A DNA stretch of 64,000 nt from Halalkalibacter oceani (GCF_040544555.1 NZ_JBEPKD010000001.1:626622-690621), one strand, 5' to 3'. Numbered from the stretch's first letter, positions 1 to 7,799 are shown. The notes: generated by a model not told the origin, from the letters alone. Program-made: numbers and translations.

Positions 1-204
1 CTCCGCCAGTTTCTTTTTTGCCGAAACCGCTAAATTTACTGCTTCTTCAGCCTCTTCAACTGTCGCCAGTGAAACATGGGCAATCACCTCTCCGGTATAG
101 GGGAATTCCAAAGGATACGTTTGCTCAAGGGTCAGCCAGTTCCCCCCGATAGAAATTGGTACCGGTGACTTTATTTCCACAGTTTGAATGTTGTTATCAA
201 GCAT
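1..204 (-). CDS. Aldehyde dehydrogenase, N-terminal part (cut by window edge)
   Basis: The first 68 codons of a minus-strand gene that continues off the left edge. It starts with ATG at 204, one base after the stop of the iron alcohol dehydrogenase gene, so it is the last visible gene of that operon and probably translationally coupled. The readable residues (PISIGGNWL, then YPLEFPYTGEVIAHVSLAT and EEAEEAVNLA) follow the usual NAD(P)-dependent aldehyde dehydrogenase N-terminus, where a short beta strand is followed by the NPTTGE-like segment. The catalytic Cys and Glu lie outside the window. The inferred role is oxidation of the aldehyde made by the neighbouring alcohol dehydrogenase; the substrate is unknown. 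Confidence 0.8.
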   Translation of the reverse strand, partial: MLDNNIQTVEIKSPVPISIGGNWLTLEQTYPLEFPYTGEVIAHVSLATVEEAEEAVNLAVSAKKKLAE

Positions 205-205
205 G

Positions 206-1387
206 TTATGCCCCCACTTTTCCGTTTAATAATTTTCCAGATAAAGCTCTCTTAAATATTTGCAAGATTTCATCCTCGCTTAATCGCTTTGGCGAATTAC
301 TTTGCAACCGTTCCATTCCATAAGAACTTTTTGCTAGAACAGGAAGAACTTCTTCCTCTATATTCAACTCTTTTAACGAGGTTGGCAGGTCCAAGCTTCT
401 TTGCATTTCTAATATACGGTTAATAAAGTTCATGATCGTTTCCTGCGATGTACGGCCATTACTTCCGGCTATTTTGGCAAGTTTTAATACTTTCTCTTGT
501 TCATATTCAGCAACCACTTCCAATACATAAGGAAGAACGACACTATTAGATAGACCATGGGAAAGATGACAATGGACTCCAAGGGCAAAGGCCAGCCCAT
601 GAACCATACCAGCACCCGAGGTCGTGTTCATAACCATCCCTCCGATCATGCTGCCGACTGCCATTTCTGTTCTCGCATTCAAATCATCACCATTGTCATA
701 TGCTTGTTTTAGATGGTTCCATATTTTTTCGAAAGCAAGGAGCGCCAGTTCATCCGTGTATGGGGATGATCGGACAGCGAGATACCCTTCAATAGCGTGA
801 ACCATCGCATCTATTCCTGTATGGGCGGTAATCACCGGCGGCAGAGAAAGAGTTAGTTCGGGATCAATTATTGCCACGCTTGGCAGAACATGCGGGCTGA
901 ATATCGCACTTTTAAGCGATGTATCTTCATCTGTCAAAACGAATACTTGCGACACTTCAGATCCAGTGCCGGAAGTTGTTGATATTGTAATGATCGGTAC
1001 GCCGGGTCCTGGAACTCGGTTAATTCCTACAAAATGTAGAATAGGTTCTGAGCGCACTAAAGAGAGCGACACCGCTTTCGCTACGTCCATTGAACTGCCG
1101 CCGCCTAACCCGATTACTAGCTCGACATCATTCGCTTTGCCTAATTCCAATGCAGCTTGATAAATCGCAACCGTCGGCTCCGCTTTTGTTTCATCAAATA
1201 CGGTTACATGAAAATCACCATTATCCAATACATGTAAAACCTTGTCTACAATCCCTGCATTTTTCAAACCTTTATCCGTAACAATAAGCAGGCGCTTAAC
1301 GCCAAAAGATTTAACCTCATCATTTAAACGGTCAATACTGCCTGCTCCGCAATGAATTCGTGGTGGTGCATAAATCGAATAATTCAT
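206..1387 (-). CDS. Iron-containing alcohol dehydrogenase
   Basis: A 393-residue group III (iron-dependent) alcohol dehydrogenase, a typical length for the family. The NAD-binding motif GLGGGSSMDVAK is near residue 95 and TTSGTGSEV near 137. The metal-ligand region carries the HAIEGY and GMVHGLAFALG signatures, with metal-binding His residues in the second half. ATG at 1387 is preceded by AAAGGAGATT. It lies between the CoA-transferase and aldehyde dehydrogenase genes. The family reduces aldehydes or oxidises alcohols and includes maleylacetate reductases and hydroxyacid-oxoacid transhydrogenases; with HMG-CoA lyase and a CoA-transferase nearby, a hydroxy- or keto-acid route is possible but the substrate cannot be read. 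Confidence 0.9.
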   Translation of the reverse strand: MNYSIYAPPRIHCGAGSIDRLNDEVKSFGVKRLLIVTDKGLKNAGIVDKVLHVLDNGDFHVTVFDETKAEPTVAIYQAALELGKANDVELVIGLGGGSSMDVAKAVSLSLVRSEPILHFVGINRVPGPGVPIITISTTSGTGSEVSQVFVLTDEDTSLKSAIFSPHVLPSVAIIDPELTLSLPPVITAHTGIDAMVHAIEGYLAVRSSPYTDELALLAFEKIWNHLKQAYDNGDDLNARTEMAVGSMIGGMVMNTTSGAGMVHGLAFALGVHCHLSHGLSNSVVLPYVLEVVAEYEQEKVLKLAKIAGSNGRTSQETIMNFINRILEMQRSLDLPTSLKELNIEEEVLPVLAKSSYGMERLQSNSPKRLSEDEILQIFKRALSGKLLNGKVGA

Positions 1388-1418
1388 AGCTAATAATCTC
1401 CTTTATCTAAAGTTTCTT

Positions 1419-1432
1419 TTTAAGCGCTTACA
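1419..1432 (-). promoter_or_regulatory. Candidate cre (CcpA) box
   Basis: On the minus strand the site reads TGTAAGCGCTTAAA, 13 of 14 positions of the cre consensus TGWAANCGNTNWCA. It lies in the short gap between the CoA-transferase stop and the iron alcohol dehydrogenase start, so it could act as an internal roadblock in the operon. Confidence 0.45.
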
Positions 1433-1434
1433 TC

Positions 1435-2631
1435 TCATTCCTCTGAGACGTTTACAGCTTGCCCTGCCATTCCTAATTGCTTGAACACTTCTTCATTATG
1501 TTCACCAAGCTTTGGTCCAAGCCATTTTACTTCGCCTGGAGTTTTGCTTAACTTCGGTACGATTCCAGGAACCTTTAGAGAGCCTATGTCCGGGTCTGGA
1601 TGGTCAATATCTAAAATCATGTCTCTGGCTTTATACTGAGGATCGCTCATTATATCTTCAATACTGTACGGGGTTCCAGCTGGTATTCCATTATCAGCTA
1701 ACATCTCCAAGCATTCGCCCACATTATGTTGCAATGTCCATTTCTCAATCATCTTGTCAATCATCTCAGCGTGGAGAACCCGTTGGTCATTTGTTAAAAA
1801 TCGTTGATCTCCCAAAAGCTCTTCCTGACCTATAACTTTCAAAAGGCGCTGAAAAATATTATCACCATTCGCAGCGATGATGATAAAAGTATCATCTTTT
1901 GTCTTGTATATATTAGAAGGAACAATACCCGGTAAAGTTGATCCGGTTCGTTCTCTTTTCACACCGGCAACATCATATTCTGGCACCATGCTTTCCATTA
2001 GGCTAAAAACCGCTTCATACAGGGCAACATCAATTTCTTGACCTCCCCCACCCCTTGCATCCCGATGATAAAGAGCCATTAAAATTCCAATGACTGCATA
2101 AAGTGAGGAAACAGAATCGCCGATGCTAATCCCTACCCTGGTAGGGGGTAAATCAGGGTAACCAGTAAGATACCGAAGTCCGCCCATAGCTTCGCCAATC
2201 GCTCCATATCCAGCCCGATCCCGATAAGGACCACTTTGTCCATAGCCTGATATTCGACTAATAATTAAATGTGGGTTAATCTCTTCTAATACATCTCTTC
2301 CCAACCCCCATTTGTCCAACGTACCTGGGCGAAAATTTTCAACTAGCACATCACATTCTTTTAAAAGCTGTTTGACTACGTCTAATCCTTCTTCTGTCCT
2401 TAGATCAAGAGTGATACATTTTTTATTGCGCGATTGAACATACCACCATAATGACGTTCCATTGTGAAGAACTCTCCAACTCCTGAGCTGGTCTCCTCCT
2501 TGAGGAGGCTCAATTTTAATAATTTCTGCCCCGAAATCTCCTAAAATTCTCGTACAAAAGGGCCCAGCAATGAGGGATCCCATTTCTAAAACTTTAACCC
2601 CTGAAAGTGGTCTTTTTTCTTGTCCTTTCAT
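1435..2631 (-). CDS. Class III CoA-transferase (CaiB/BaiF family)
   Basis: A 398-residue family III CoA-transferase. The N-terminus VLEMGSLIAGPFCTRILGDFGAEIIKIE is the characteristic start (split here as VLEMGSLIAGP and GDFGAEIIKIE), followed by NRNKK-like SRNKKCITLDLRT, VLVENFRPGTLDKWGL and the conserved GYGQSGPY segment; the catalytic Asp of the family is expected near residue 165-170 (GYGAIGEAMGG region). The start ATG has AGGAGG 7 bases upstream. These enzymes move CoA between acyl-CoA and carboxylic acids. Placed directly after HMG-CoA lyase, it probably activates an organic acid for lyase cleavage. Donor and acceptor are not readable. Confidence 0.88.
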   Translation of the reverse strand: MKGQEKRPLSGVKVLEMGSLIAGPFCTRILGDFGAEIIKIEPPQGGDQLRSWRVLHNGTSLWWYVQSRNKKCITLDLRTEEGLDVVKQLLKECDVLVENFRPGTLDKWGLGRDVLEEINPHLIISRISGYGQSGPYRDRAGYGAIGEAMGGLRYLTGYPDLPPTRVGISIGDSVSSLYAVIGILMALYHRDARGGGGQEIDVALYEAVFSLMESMVPEYDVAGVKRERTGSTLPGIVPSNIYKTKDDTFIIIAANGDNIFQRLLKVIGQEELLGDQRFLTNDQRVLHAEMIDKMIEKWTLQHNVGECLEMLADNGIPAGTPYSIEDIMSDPQYKARDMILDIDHPDPDIGSLKVPGIVPKLSKTPGEVKWLGPKLGEHNEEVFKQLGMAGQAVNVSEE

Positions 2632-2642
2632 GTAACAGCCTC

Positions 2643-3557
2643 CTAAGTTGAAATGTAACGACTGCCGCTTCTGTCAACTCTCCATACTTTACTGTCCAAA
2701 TCTTTTCCGATAAAACGATGCACGTTTTGCGACGTTTCCAGCAATTTATCGATATTAATTCCAGTTTCGACTTTCATTTCCCTCAATAAATCAACAAGAT
2801 CTTCTGTTGAAATATTTCCCGTCGCTCCCGGCGCATACGGACATCCACCTAAACCTCCAATGCTGCTGTCAAACGCCTGAATGCCTGCTTCGAGGCCAGC
2901 TACAACATTCGCCAACCCCCTCCCATACGTGTCATGGAAGTGTAATTCAAATTCAACATCAGAAAATTCAGTCTTTAGTTTCGTCATCCATTCAAATACT
3001 TGAAGTGGATTGGCAACGCCGATCGTATCGCATAACCCTACTCTTTTAAACCCGCTTTCTACAAGTTGGTCTACAATTTTCAGAGTCCTTTCAAGCCCAG
3101 GGTTTCCTTCAAATGGACATCCAAACACGGTCGAAACTGACGCCCTGTATTGCAAGTCATCATTTTGGGCTTTTTTTACAAGGGATGCTATCTCTTTTAG
3201 CGATTCTTCTGTGCTCCGATTTAAGTTTTTTTGACTGTGCGTATCTGTTGCGGATAGAACAAATGTCATTCCATCGACACCACTTTGCTTAGCTCGCTCA
3301 TATCCTTTTTCATTAGGTACGAGCGCAAAAAAGGTAATTGGGAGATCTATAATCTCCTGGATAACTTGTTCAGCGTCAGCTAAATTCGGAATCCATTTAG
3401 GGTGCACAAACGATGTTGCTTCAATCTCCTGAAACCCGCATTCAACCAATTGCCTAATGAGAGCAATCTTGCGCTCAGTCTCTAGAAATTTTTCTTCGTT
3501 TTGCAGTCCATCCCGCGGACCAATTTCAATAATTTTCACTTTTTTAACTAGATTCAT
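2643..3557 (-). CDS. mvaB: Hydroxymethylglutaryl-CoA lyase family protein
   Basis: A 304-residue TIM-barrel lyase of the HMG-CoA lyase family, which cleaves 3-hydroxy-3-methylglutaryl-CoA to acetoacetate and acetyl-CoA; relatives act on other 3-hydroxyacyl-CoAs. Visible motifs: EIGPRDGLQNE at the N-terminus (metal-binding Asp), ELHFHDTYGRG (metal His residues) and the active-site loop GLGGCPYAPGATGN with the catalytic Cys. A longer frame begins at 3584, but ATG at 3557 has AAGGAGGAATG-type spacing from a perfect Shine-Dalgarno and is preferred. First gene of a four-gene operon with CoA-transferase, iron alcohol dehydrogenase and aldehyde dehydrogenase. The partners suggest the true substrate may differ from leucine-derived HMG-CoA. 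Confidence 0.88.
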   Translation of the reverse strand: MNLVKKVKIIEIGPRDGLQNEEKFLETERKIALIRQLVECGFQEIEATSFVHPKWIPNLADAEQVIQEIIDLPITFFALVPNEKGYERAKQSGVDGMTFVLSATDTHSQKNLNRSTEESLKEIASLVKKAQNDDLQYRASVSTVFGCPFEGNPGLERTLKIVDQLVESGFKRVGLCDTIGVANPLQVFEWMTKLKTEFSDVEFELHFHDTYGRGLANVVAGLEAGIQAFDSSIGGLGGCPYAPGATGNISTEDLVDLLREMKVETGINIDKLLETSQNVHRFIGKDLDSKVWRVDRSGSRYIST

Positions 3558-3632
3558 CTCATTCCTCCTTACTTGTCGTTCCATCTGCGACCTTTCTTAC
3601 TCCACCATCACCTCCTTAAGTGATAAACAAGC

Positions 3633-3660
3633 ATCATACCGACAGCAATGTTTAGATCAA
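3633..3660 (-). promoter_or_regulatory. Predicted promoter of the HMG-CoA lyase operon
   Basis: On the minus strand TTGATC (3660-3655) and TATGAT (3638-3633) are separated by 16 bases, a reasonable SigA -35/-10 pair. The palindrome at 3666-3677 lies just upstream of the -35. Confidence 0.5.
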
Positions 3661-3665
3661 AGACG

Positions 3666-3677
3666 GAATACGTATTC
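3666..3677. promoter_or_regulatory. Perfect 12-bp palindrome, predicted LacI-type operator
   Basis: GAATACGTATTC is a perfect palindrome with the central CG typical of LacI-family operators. A copy differing at one base (GAATGCGTATTC) lies at 4813-4824 before the adjacent LacI-type gene. It sits 5 bp upstream of the predicted -35 of the HMG-CoA lyase operon, so the neighbouring repressor is the likely ligand. Confidence 0.65.
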
Positions 3678-3709
3678 TTTCCGGGGTGAAAAAGAAACAA
3701 TTTATCATG

Positions 3710-3748
3710 AAAGGCACGTAAACCGAAAAAATCTATTTACGTACCTTT
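3710..3748 (-). terminator. Hairpin after the LacI-type gene
   Basis: Thirteen-base arms (3710-3722 and 3736-3748) pair with one G-U wobble on the minus strand; a T-rich but interrupted stretch follows. A weak intrinsic terminator for the regulator is likely. Confidence 0.5.
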
Positions 3749-3753
3749 TGATT

Positions 3754-4785
3754 TCATTGGGAAAATTGCTCGTAATTGATTCCTGTTGTCTTTCTGACAA
3801 TAAGACCAGGTTCCAAAACAATATGATAGGGCTGCTTTTTCTCTTCTTCGTCATTTTCAACAAGCAATAGCAGTTTCTCTAACGCGACACTTGCCATTTC
3901 CTTTTTTCTTTGGGCAATTGTCGTTAAATTAACGAATGGATTGGAGGAAATATCAAAATTACCGAAGCCAATTATAGAGACGTCACCGGGTACACTTAAT
4001 CCGCTTCTTGCAACTACTTTCATCAACTCAATCGCAATCGCATCGGAAGCAGCAAAAAAGCCGGTCGGCCGATCCTCCTTAGTCAATAAACGTTGGACAA
4101 ATTGTAAATGCTCCCCATTAAATAGTTCACCATCATATACAATACTTTCATCATAAGCGATATGATGTGAATTCAACGCTGCTTTAAATCCCTGATGTCT
4201 GTAATAGAACGTCGAATATCTTTCCGAAGGACCTGTAATGAAAGAAATCCGTCGGTGCCCTAACGTAATCAGATGGTCTACAGCCATTTTCGCGCCCATT
4301 ACATCATCCAGGTTCACATAATTAATTTCTTTAGATTTGGGCCTTTGATTGTACAAAACAATCGGGAATCCGGTTTTATACAAATCAGTCGCAACTGAAT
4401 CGTCACGATCAATTGTCGCAATCAAAATCCCGTCAACACGCCTGGCCAAAAGATTTTTCACGGACACTTTTAAATTGTCGGTATTAAAATCCGTATCACT
4501 CAAGCTGACATCATACCCTCTCTCTCTAGCTTGACTAATAATCACTTTTGCCGTCTCAGAATAAAAAGGGTTCGCTATATCACCGACAATTAATCCGATT
4601 GTCTTTGTTTTATTCGTGACTAAACTTCTTGCAATGAGGTCTGGCGTAAAATTCAGCTCTTCAATCGCCGCCATTACTTTCTGACGAGTCGAGGCTTTAA
4701 TTTGAGGATAATTATTCATAACTTTTGAGACAGTTGATTGGGATACCCCAGCTCTTTTAGCAATTTCATTAACTGTGATTTTCAT
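3754..4785 (-). CDS. LacI/GalR-family transcriptional regulator
   Basis: A 343-residue regulator with an N-terminal LacI helix-turn-helix (ITVNEIAKRAGVSQSTVSKV, residues 2-21), the hinge region, and a periplasmic-binding-protein-like effector domain starting at TKTIGLIVGDIANPFYSE. ATG at 4785 is preferred over a GTG at 4803 because AAGGAAAAC lies at proper spacing and the HTH starts directly after. It lies upstream of and co-directional with the HMG-CoA lyase operon. Near-identical palindromes in its own promoter and in the operon promoter suggest autoregulation plus operon control. The inducer is unknown; members of this family may sense non-sugar ligands. Confidence 0.9.
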   Translation of the reverse strand: MKITVNEIAKRAGVSQSTVSKVMNNYPQIKASTRQKVMAAIEELNFTPDLIARSLVTNKTKTIGLIVGDIANPFYSETAKVIISQARERGYDVSLSDTDFNTDNLKVSVKNLLARRVDGILIATIDRDDSVATDLYKTGFPIVLYNQRPKSKEINYVNLDDVMGAKMAVDHLITLGHRRISFITGPSERYSTFYYRHQGFKAALNSHHIAYDESIVYDGELFNGEHLQFVQRLLTKEDRPTGFFAASDAIAIELMKVVARSGLSVPGDVSIIGFGNFDISSNPFVNLTTIAQRKKEMASVALEKLLLLVENDEEEKKQPYHIVLEPGLIVRKTTGINYEQFSQ

Positions 4786-4812
4786 TTGAAGTTTTCCTTT
4801 CACCGCTAAACC

Positions 4813-4838
4813 GAATGCGTATTCCTGAATACGATTTC
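4813..4838. promoter_or_regulatory. Predicted autoregulatory operator pair of the LacI-type gene
   Basis: GAATGCGTATTC (4813-4824) matches the operator at 3666-3677 in 11 of 12 bases. Directly next to it GAATACGATTTC (4827-4838) matches in 10 of 12, centre-to-centre 14 bp. The overlap also creates the inverted repeat CGTATTC-CT-GAATACG. Both sites lie within about 55 bp of the regulator start codon. Confidence 0.6.
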
Positions 4839-4949
4839 AGTTTAGTAGCAAAAATTCCATTTGTCAATAAAAAATTTATATTTTTCTGATAATTATTCAT
4901 AGAAACAGCTCGCCGTAATTTTTACGGCAAGCAAGGTTGTATTTCCACT

Positions 4950-5096
4950 CTATTCATCCTTCTTCTCTTTCTTCTCCAGCTCAGCCAATTTGGCCAGCAA
5001 AATATGCTGGGGCATGTGCATGATTTGTTCGATTGGAACCTGTAGCGACTCCGCCAGCTTCTGGGCGGTTTCCGCTGAAATTTGCAATGGTCTCAT
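4950..5096 (-). CDS. Small YycC-like protein
   Basis: A 48-residue protein starting MRPLQISAETAQKLAESL and containing MHMPQHILLAKLAELEKK near the C-terminus. The wording MRPLQIS plus MPQHIL matches what I recall of the small conserved Bacillus YycC family, whose function is unknown. The ATG overlaps the stop of the upstream SMI1/KNR4 gene as ATGA (5093-5096), which indicates translational coupling. The last ten residues are strongly charged (KKEKKDE). Hairpin-forming sequence GCCGTAA...TTACGGC lies about 20 bases past the stop. Confidence 0.7.
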   Translation of the reverse strand: MRPLQISAETAQKLAESLQVPIEQIMHMPQHILLAKLAELEKKEKKDE

Positions 5097-5599
5097 TCGG
5101 CTGTCCCTCCTTTCTTTTCCTCTTTTGATGGCGAGCGCCGAAACAGCTTGGCGGTGAACTCCTCAAAATTCGGGGCAAGCCGGTATTCCTTCCATTGAGC
5201 TGAGACGAGATCTCCCTCATTTGTAAGATAAATCACTTCCGGCTCTGTTTGTTGCCGGTAATCGAGCGCGAGCCAAGAATCAAAATCTCCCGTTAGCAGG
5301 ACGAGTCCTGCCGGCAGCCCGAATTGTTCGAGGAATAGCGGCGACATCCCGACTCCGCTCGCTGTGTCCATTTCGTACAAATATGGAATAATCGCTGCCT
5401 CCCCATCCTCAAACAATACATAGCGATAAGCCAGCTCGCCGCCATTTTGCTCAAGCATATAGCGGAGGTAGGCTTTTGGCAGGGATACTCCAAGAAGCTG
5501 TTCAACCTCGGTGATCCGCTGATCCGTCAATGGAACGCCCGGTTTATATTCAGATGGGACCTTCCAAAACGATCCCCCCTGATAAAAATCTAAGCTCAT
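5093..5599 (-). CDS. SMI1/KNR4 (SUKH) family protein
   Basis: A 168-residue single-domain protein. The pattern PLTDQRITEVEQLLGVSLP, then AYLRYMLEQNGG near residue 45 and VLLTGDFDSWLALDY near residue 100, is that of the SMI1/KNR4 (SUKH) fold. SUKH proteins are often immunity proteins to nuclease toxins, but many standalone Bacillus copies have no known role. No toxin, polymorphic-toxin fragment or secretion gene is next to it; instead it is coupled to the YycC-like gene downstream. Good start with AAAGGAG seven bases before ATG. Function is therefore left open. Confidence 0.8.
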   Translation of the reverse strand: MSLDFYQGGSFWKVPSEYKPGVPLTDQRITEVEQLLGVSLPKAYLRYMLEQNGGELAYRYVLFEDGEAAIIPYLYEMDTASGVGMSPLFLEQFGLPAGLVLLTGDFDSWLALDYRQQTEPEVIYLTNEGDLVSAQWKEYRLAPNFEEFTAKLFRRSPSKEEKKGGTAE

Positions 5600-5654
5600 C
5601 TAAACGCTCCTTTCTTACTCTTCCTTTAGTATAGCGGAAAAGGCAAGAACTGCG

Positions 5655-6386
5655 CTATTCTTTCTCCCGATTTGTCTGCTCCTCTTGCCGGATCTCCTCA
5701 ATGAGATGATTGATGCCAATCACCCGTTCCACATCGAGAATGAAGGCGATCCCTTTGCCGGATTGATTGAGTTCAACCCCCGTTTCAATTGCTTCAGCAA
5801 CGCGCTTCGTTAGCTGATGGTGAATTAATGTCAGCACAATTTCCTTTTCTGGCTCAATTTGAATGTTGAACAGCTTTGCCTTCTCGTGAATGCCGGAGCC
5901 CCGTCCGGACAGCACCGTCGCTCCTTCGGCCCCGGCTGCCAGCGAGGCGTCAACCACTTTGCTGGCATCGCCGCGGTTTACAATTGTCACTATCAGGTCA
6001 AATTTTTTTGCTGGATCTGACATTATTTGCTCCTCCTCGTCTCGTTTCTCAACCTTACTCCCCGGCGCAAGAGTGACAATACCCAATACGTTTTCCAAAT
6101 TGATGACCATGCCAATTCCTTTTCCGGACTGATTCAATTGGACTTTCTCCGTCACAGAGTTAGCAATTTTCTCCATCTCCTGGCCTGGAGCAATCGTTAA
6201 GACGACTTCTTTTTCATAACTTAGCGGAATCCCGAGAAAGCTTTTTTTCTCATGAATGCCACTTCCCTTCGCTAATAAAACGGTCGCTCCTCGTGCGCCC
6301 GCCTCTTTAGCAGTACGTACAACGAGCTTCGCCTCACTTTTTTTGACGATTGTTAGTAATAATTTATGAGCCTGACTCGGCTTCAT
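5655..6386 (-). CDS. Tandem PII-like protein (two PII-like domains in one chain)
   Basis: A 243-residue protein with two PII-like domains. The first (about residues 6-105) has KLLLTIVKKSEA, GARGATVLLAKGSGIHEK and NQSGKGIGMVI; the second (about 130-228) has DLIVTIVNRGDA, GAEGATVLSGRGSGIHEK and NQSGKGIAFIL. Both keep the same T-loop-like GSGIHEK and B-loop-like QSGKGI segments, so both could bind a nucleotide. A charged linker separates them. The frame opens at 6410, but ATG at 6386 after AGGGATAAAG is my choice; either way the gene overlaps the upstream DUF1538 gene. PII proteins gate transporters, and the pairing with two DUF1538 membrane proteins suggests this one controls them. Confidence 0.82.
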   Translation of the reverse strand: MKPSQAHKLLLTIVKKSEAKLVVRTAKEAGARGATVLLAKGSGIHEKKSFLGIPLSYEKEVVLTIAPGQEMEKIANSVTEKVQLNQSGKGIGMVINLENVLGIVTLAPGSKVEKRDEEEQIMSDPAKKFDLIVTIVNRGDASKVVDASLAAGAEGATVLSGRGSGIHEKAKLFNIQIEPEKEIVLTLIHHQLTKRVAEAIETGVELNQSGKGIAFILDVERVIGINHLIEEIRQEEQTNREKE

Positions 6387-7110
6387 CTTTATCCCTGCCT
6401 TTCCGTTCATAAAGAATTCCTAAAAGCAGTACTGACAAAATCGGTGCTAACGCGACCATGGCGATCATGCCAAAACCGTCCATTAATGGATCTCTGCCTT
6501 CAATGACGGAAGCGACCCCGACGGCAATCGCCAAAATAAAGGTGACCGTCATCGGACCTGTCGCTACTCCGCCTGAATCAAAGGCTATGGCAATAAATGT
6601 TTTTGATACAAGCAGCATCAAGATCAGCACGAGGCCATAGCCTGGAATGAGATAATACCATAATGAAAAACCGAGAAGAATGCGCAGCATCGCTAAAGCA
6701 ATCGATACGCCGACACCGATGGACAGTGTATAAAGCATCACTTTCTCTGAAATGTAGCCTCCTGAAATCCGTTCGACCTGCTCATTCATAATGCGAACGG
6801 CGGGTTCGGCAAAGGTCGCAACAAAACCGAGGACAAAGCCGATCGGCACAAGCACCCAGTTAAAGGACAGCCCGCCAAGATTCTCTCCTATCACCTCTCC
6901 CGCTGGAAAAAAGCCGACGTGAACGCCTTGCAGAAAGAGCGCCAATCCGAGAAAGGATAGCGTCATTCCGATCAAAATATGGAGGATGCGCTTTTTTTCT
7001 AGCTTCAGAAAAAATACCTGAAACACAACAAAAAAGATTAACAGCGGCAATAACGCAAATGTCACCTCAAGCAGCACCTCATGAAACCCTTCGAAAATGG
7101 TGACGCTCAT
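6364..7110 (-). CDS. DUF1538 membrane protein, second of pair
   Basis: A 248-residue polytopic membrane protein (about seven hydrophobic segments). It carries the DUF1538 signatures FAEPAVRIMNEQVERISGG (residues about 97-115) and FDSGGVATGPMTVTFILA (about 176-193). The same two motifs occur in the upstream gene, so the two are paralogues. It starts with an ATGA overlap on the upstream gene and its 3' end overlaps the tandem PII-like gene. The family function is not established; the AEP and DSGG motifs look like re-entrant pore loops, so a channel or transporter is an inference. The C-terminal tail is charged (ERKGRDKDEAE), possibly the PII docking side. Confidence 0.8.
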   Translation of the reverse strand: MSVTIFEGFHEVLLEVTFALLPLLIFFVVFQVFFLKLEKKRILHILIGMTLSFLGLALFLQGVHVGFFPAGEVIGENLGGLSFNWVLVPIGFVLGFVATFAEPAVRIMNEQVERISGGYISEKVMLYTLSIGVGVSIALAMLRILLGFSLWYYLIPGYGLVLILMLLVSKTFIAIAFDSGGVATGPMTVTFILAIAVGVASVIEGRDPLMDGFGMIAMVALAPILSVLLLGILYERKGRDKDEAESGS

Positions 7111-7799
7111 CCATAAATCACCCCTAACACAAGAACAGCCAATATCGGTCCAATCGAGGCCAGCGCCACGAGTCCAAAGCTATCGCTCGAAGAACTTTTC
7201 CCACGTAATACCGAGGCAACACCTACCCCGAGTGCTAAAATAAACGGGACGGTCATCGGCCCTGTTGTCACCCCACCTGCATCGAAGGAAATAGGAACAA
7301 AATCGCCGGCTGTAAATGTGGCAAGGATAAAAACAGCAGCATATCCTCCAAAGAGAAGCCACTTTAAATCAATGTCGAAAATGATCCGCAGCATCGCCAG
7401 CCCAACTAAAATCGCCACGCCAAGCGCTACGGCATAGATCAGTACCATTTGCGAAATATCCCCGCCGGATACATCCTCAATCTGACTGGAGAGCACCCGG
7501 ACATCAGGCTCAGCTACCGTAACGACGAAGCCGAGAATAAAGCCGACCAGGACAATCAGCCATACTTTATTTGTTTTCGGCAACGTCGAACCAATCATTT
7601 CCCCGATCGGCAGCAGACCGATATGTACCCCGATTAGAAACAAAAATAATCCGGAGCTGACGAGGACCACTCCGATCAGAAACTGAAGAAAGACGTCCGA
7701 CGGCAGGCCTATTAACGTAAACTGCAACAGAATGATAACCGCTGTTATCGGCAATATTGCAAATACAACTTCTTTTAGGGTATCCTTTATATCCTCCAT
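7107..7799 (-). CDS. DUF1538 membrane protein, first of pair
   Basis: A 230-residue polytopic membrane protein, paralogous to its downstream neighbour: VAEPDVRVLSSQIEDVSGG and FDAGGVTTGPMTVPFILA correspond to the same motifs there. First gene of the three-gene DUF1538-DUF1538-PII unit; ATG follows GAGGAGAAAACG. The two proteins are equally spaced, similarly sized and each contain both motifs, so a heterodimer is more likely than a split gene. Unlike its partner it ends right after the last membrane segment with no cytoplasmic tail. Confidence 0.8.
   Translation of the reverse strand: MEDIKDTLKEVVFAILPITAVIILLQFTLIGLPSDVFLQFLIGVVLVSSGLFLFLIGVHIGLLPIGEMIGSTLPKTNKVWLIVLVGFILGFVVTVAEPDVRVLSSQIEDVSGGDISQMVLIYAVALGVAILVGLAMLRIIFDIDLKWLLFGGYAAVFILATFTAGDFVPISFDAGGVTTGPMTVPFILALGVGVASVLRGKSSSSDSFGLVALASIGPILAVLVLGVIYG

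Noticed and set aside
4912..4930. GCCGTAA/TTACGGC hairpin as a terminator of the YycC-like gene
   Set aside because: Short loop and no T-run on the minus strand; evidence too weak for its own entry.
5093..5599. The SMI1/KNR4 gene as part of a toxin-immunity system
   Set aside because: No toxin, secretion or polymorphic-toxin sequence within several kilobases on either side.
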